This document shows, in pieces, positions 42,615-43,384 of a stretch of 43,384 bases of DNA (position 1 is its first letter; each line of letters begins with the position of its first letter). Both the position numbers and the translations under genes were made by a program. The notes below the pieces were generated by a model. It had not been told where the DNA came from, made no database searches, and was given only the letters and a program-made list of their open reading frames with translations. The stretch is from JAIOSM01 sp964593725 (GTDB lineage Bacteria; Desulfobacterota; Desulfobacteria; Desulfobacterales; Desulfobacteraceae): contig CAZQJS010000022.1 of the NCBI GenBank assembly GCA_964593725.1, positions 1-43,384 on the forward strand, given 5' to 3'.

Positions 42615-42745
42615 TGACATGATTAAAATTGTTGAATATTTATAAGAGTTTCAAAACACCAGGAAGATCTATGATAAAAAAAGTGTCAGCACAAAAGTTT
42701 TGAGTAAGTGTATAATAAATTGTTTTAAATCTTCAGTTTAGTTTC

Positions 42746-43177
42746 TCAGTCATTTATTTTTTTTGAGTGCTTAATTTTCCACATAGCCTCACGGATAGTA
42801 ATCCCGTGACGATTGATCCATATCACTGCATTATTATGTATTCGATCTTTTGTCATCAGTAGATATTCACTTGAAATAACTGTTGGTATGATCTCCTGTT
42901 CTTTGATTTCATATTTGACATGGGCAGAATGACGGCCAAGGCTATAAACTAGTATAACAAAGTTGTCTGTTGCATCCTCAACACTCCAATTGCCGTCTTC
43001 GTAGGATTTCAGAGGACCCCGCCGTCTTTTTACTTTAGGATCAGCGTCAGCAGAGCTGATTAGTGCATTTATAACTTCTTCTGAAGTTATCCCTTTGGTA
43101 ATTGGAATAGGTTTAATGTTTTTCATGCTCGTTGTTTTGCAACCTGCTATAAATATTAAAGAAAACTTAAACAGCAA
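42746..43177 (-). CDS. Small lipoprotein-like protein, 5' end apparently lost
   Basis: The frame continues up to 43294, but only about 143 residues look coding. A hydrophobic stretch ends in FIAGCKTTS, a lipobox, followed by NIKPIPITKGITSEEVINAL and a domain with VIWINRHGITIREAMW. The segment before the Cys from the best local start (TTG at 43177) has only 12 residues, short for a signal peptide. The frame further upstream runs into a large inverted repeat, so the original start was probably removed by a mobile-element insertion. If the ATG at 43126 is used the product is cytoplasmic. No family is recognised. Confidence 0.45.
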   Translation of the reverse strand: MLFKFSLIFIAGCKTTSMKNIKPIPITKGITSEEVINALISSADADPKVKRRRGPLKSYEDGNWSVEDATDNFVILVYSLGRHSAHVKYEIKEQEIIPTVISSEYLLMTKDRIHNNAVIWINRHGITIREAMWKIKHSKKIND

Positions 43178-43216
43178 TTCCCGGTCAAAAATTATTTTTA
43201 AGATTAACAAAGGAAT

Positions 43217-43296
43217 AAGTGAGGCCTGGATATGCTTTTTCCGTTTAGGTTTCACTTGAAACAGATGCACTCCAAAAGCATATCCAGGCCTCACTT
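43217..43296. repeat. 23-bp inverted repeat with nested hairpin
   Basis: The arms AAGTGAGGCCTGGATATGCT (first 20 of 23 bases, 43217-43239) and the exact complement (43274-43296) enclose 34 bases, within which GTTTCA-CT-TGAAAC (43249-43262) forms a second hairpin. It lies between the transposase tail and the truncated lipoprotein gene, so it probably belongs to the end of a mobile element. Confidence 0.85.
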
Positions 43297-43333
43297 TGCC
43301 CGATCTTATGCCCTGAAAGGCAATATAACTGGT

Positions 43334-43384
43334 TCATCCGATTAATGCGTACTTTTTAAAAAACTCAAAATCACGATATCCATA
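43334..43384 (-). CDS. C-terminal tail of a transposase (ISL3-like), cut by the window edge
   Basis: The last 16 codons before a TGA read YGYRDFEFFKKYALIG. The GYRDFEFF motif near the end is characteristic of ISL3-type (IS204/IS1001/IS1096/IS1165) transposases as I recall them. The rest lies outside the window. With the inverted repeat 38 bases downstream it marks an insertion-sequence end. The family assignment rests on a short motif. Confidence 0.45.
   Translation of the reverse strand, partial: YGYRDFEFFKKYALIG

Noticed and set aside
42587..42663. A complete tRNA gene
   Set aside because: Only the T arm and 3' acceptor are present; no D arm, anticodon arm or pairing 5' acceptor strand is found.
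43258..43294. ATG-like start of the lipoprotein gene within the inverted repeat
   Set aside because: The first 40 codons read through repeat DNA and do not form a signal peptide; the frame is open by chance there.

Overview
The window looks like a chromosomal segment of a strictly anaerobic, AT-rich Desulfobacterota bacterium, most likely of the Desulfobacterales (sulfate-reducer type). This rests on content rather than on a marker gene: an rnf cluster with a class III-type cytochrome c, a CoA-enzyme activase, many receiver/kinase hybrid proteins, radical SAM/B12 proteins and small Desulfobacterota-type lipoproteins. One 100-base run of N (36412-36511) marks a scaffold join.

Layout. 1-850: start of a BadF/HgdC-type activase gene (minus strand) with a leader rich in palindromes. 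847-6530: a TetR-controlled efflux/lipid-handling operon (outer-membrane barrel, LolA-like protein, MMPL/RND pump) with a shared operator motif at both promoters. 6564-8632: ECF sigma factor, zinc-finger anti-sigma factor and two exported proteins of unknown function. 8935-10878: cold-shock protein and a chemoreceptor sharing a bidirectional terminator. 11138-19520: a plus-strand run with HDOD, metallo-hydrolase, receiver-ATPase, RdgB, nitroreductase, B12-radical SAM-TPR, DUF6178-like protein and phosphopantetheinyl transferase. 19521-24493: four two-component proteins on the minus strand, followed by tRNA-Asn. 24866-32030: RseC-like protein, tetraheme cytochrome and rnfCDGEAB. 32275-36396: GGDEF protein, lipoprotein and FapA-like protein. 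36614-42411: lexA, then a minus-strand run with an S4 protein, GDYXXLXY/DUF4401/DUF2157 proteins, a VAO-type flavoenzyme and a FeeM/LuxI-like N-acyltransferase. 42412-43384: an accessory edge with a tRNA 3' remnant, a truncated lipoprotein gene, a large inverted repeat and a transposase tail.

The most unusual system is the Rnf complex. RnfB is continuous with a complete GltD/NfnB-like flavoprotein that carries FAD and NAD(P)H sites. RnfC has lost the glycine-rich FMN/NADH motifs while keeping both ferredoxin clusters. RnfD lacks the threonine expected to carry covalent FMN. RnfG keeps its SGAT flavinylation site. A membrane-anchored tetraheme cytochrome is encoded just upstream. Together these suggest an Rnf rewired so that NAD(P)H and/or ferredoxin chemistry occurs on the RnfB side and electrons leave through RnfG to a periplasmic cytochrome rather than through RnfC to NAD+. 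This model is inference; the missing and extra motifs are read directly from the sequence.

A second candidate system is the FeeM-like acyl amino acid synthase gene followed by a vanillyl-alcohol-oxidase-type flavoenzyme gene, with a 15-base perfect palindrome in its leader.
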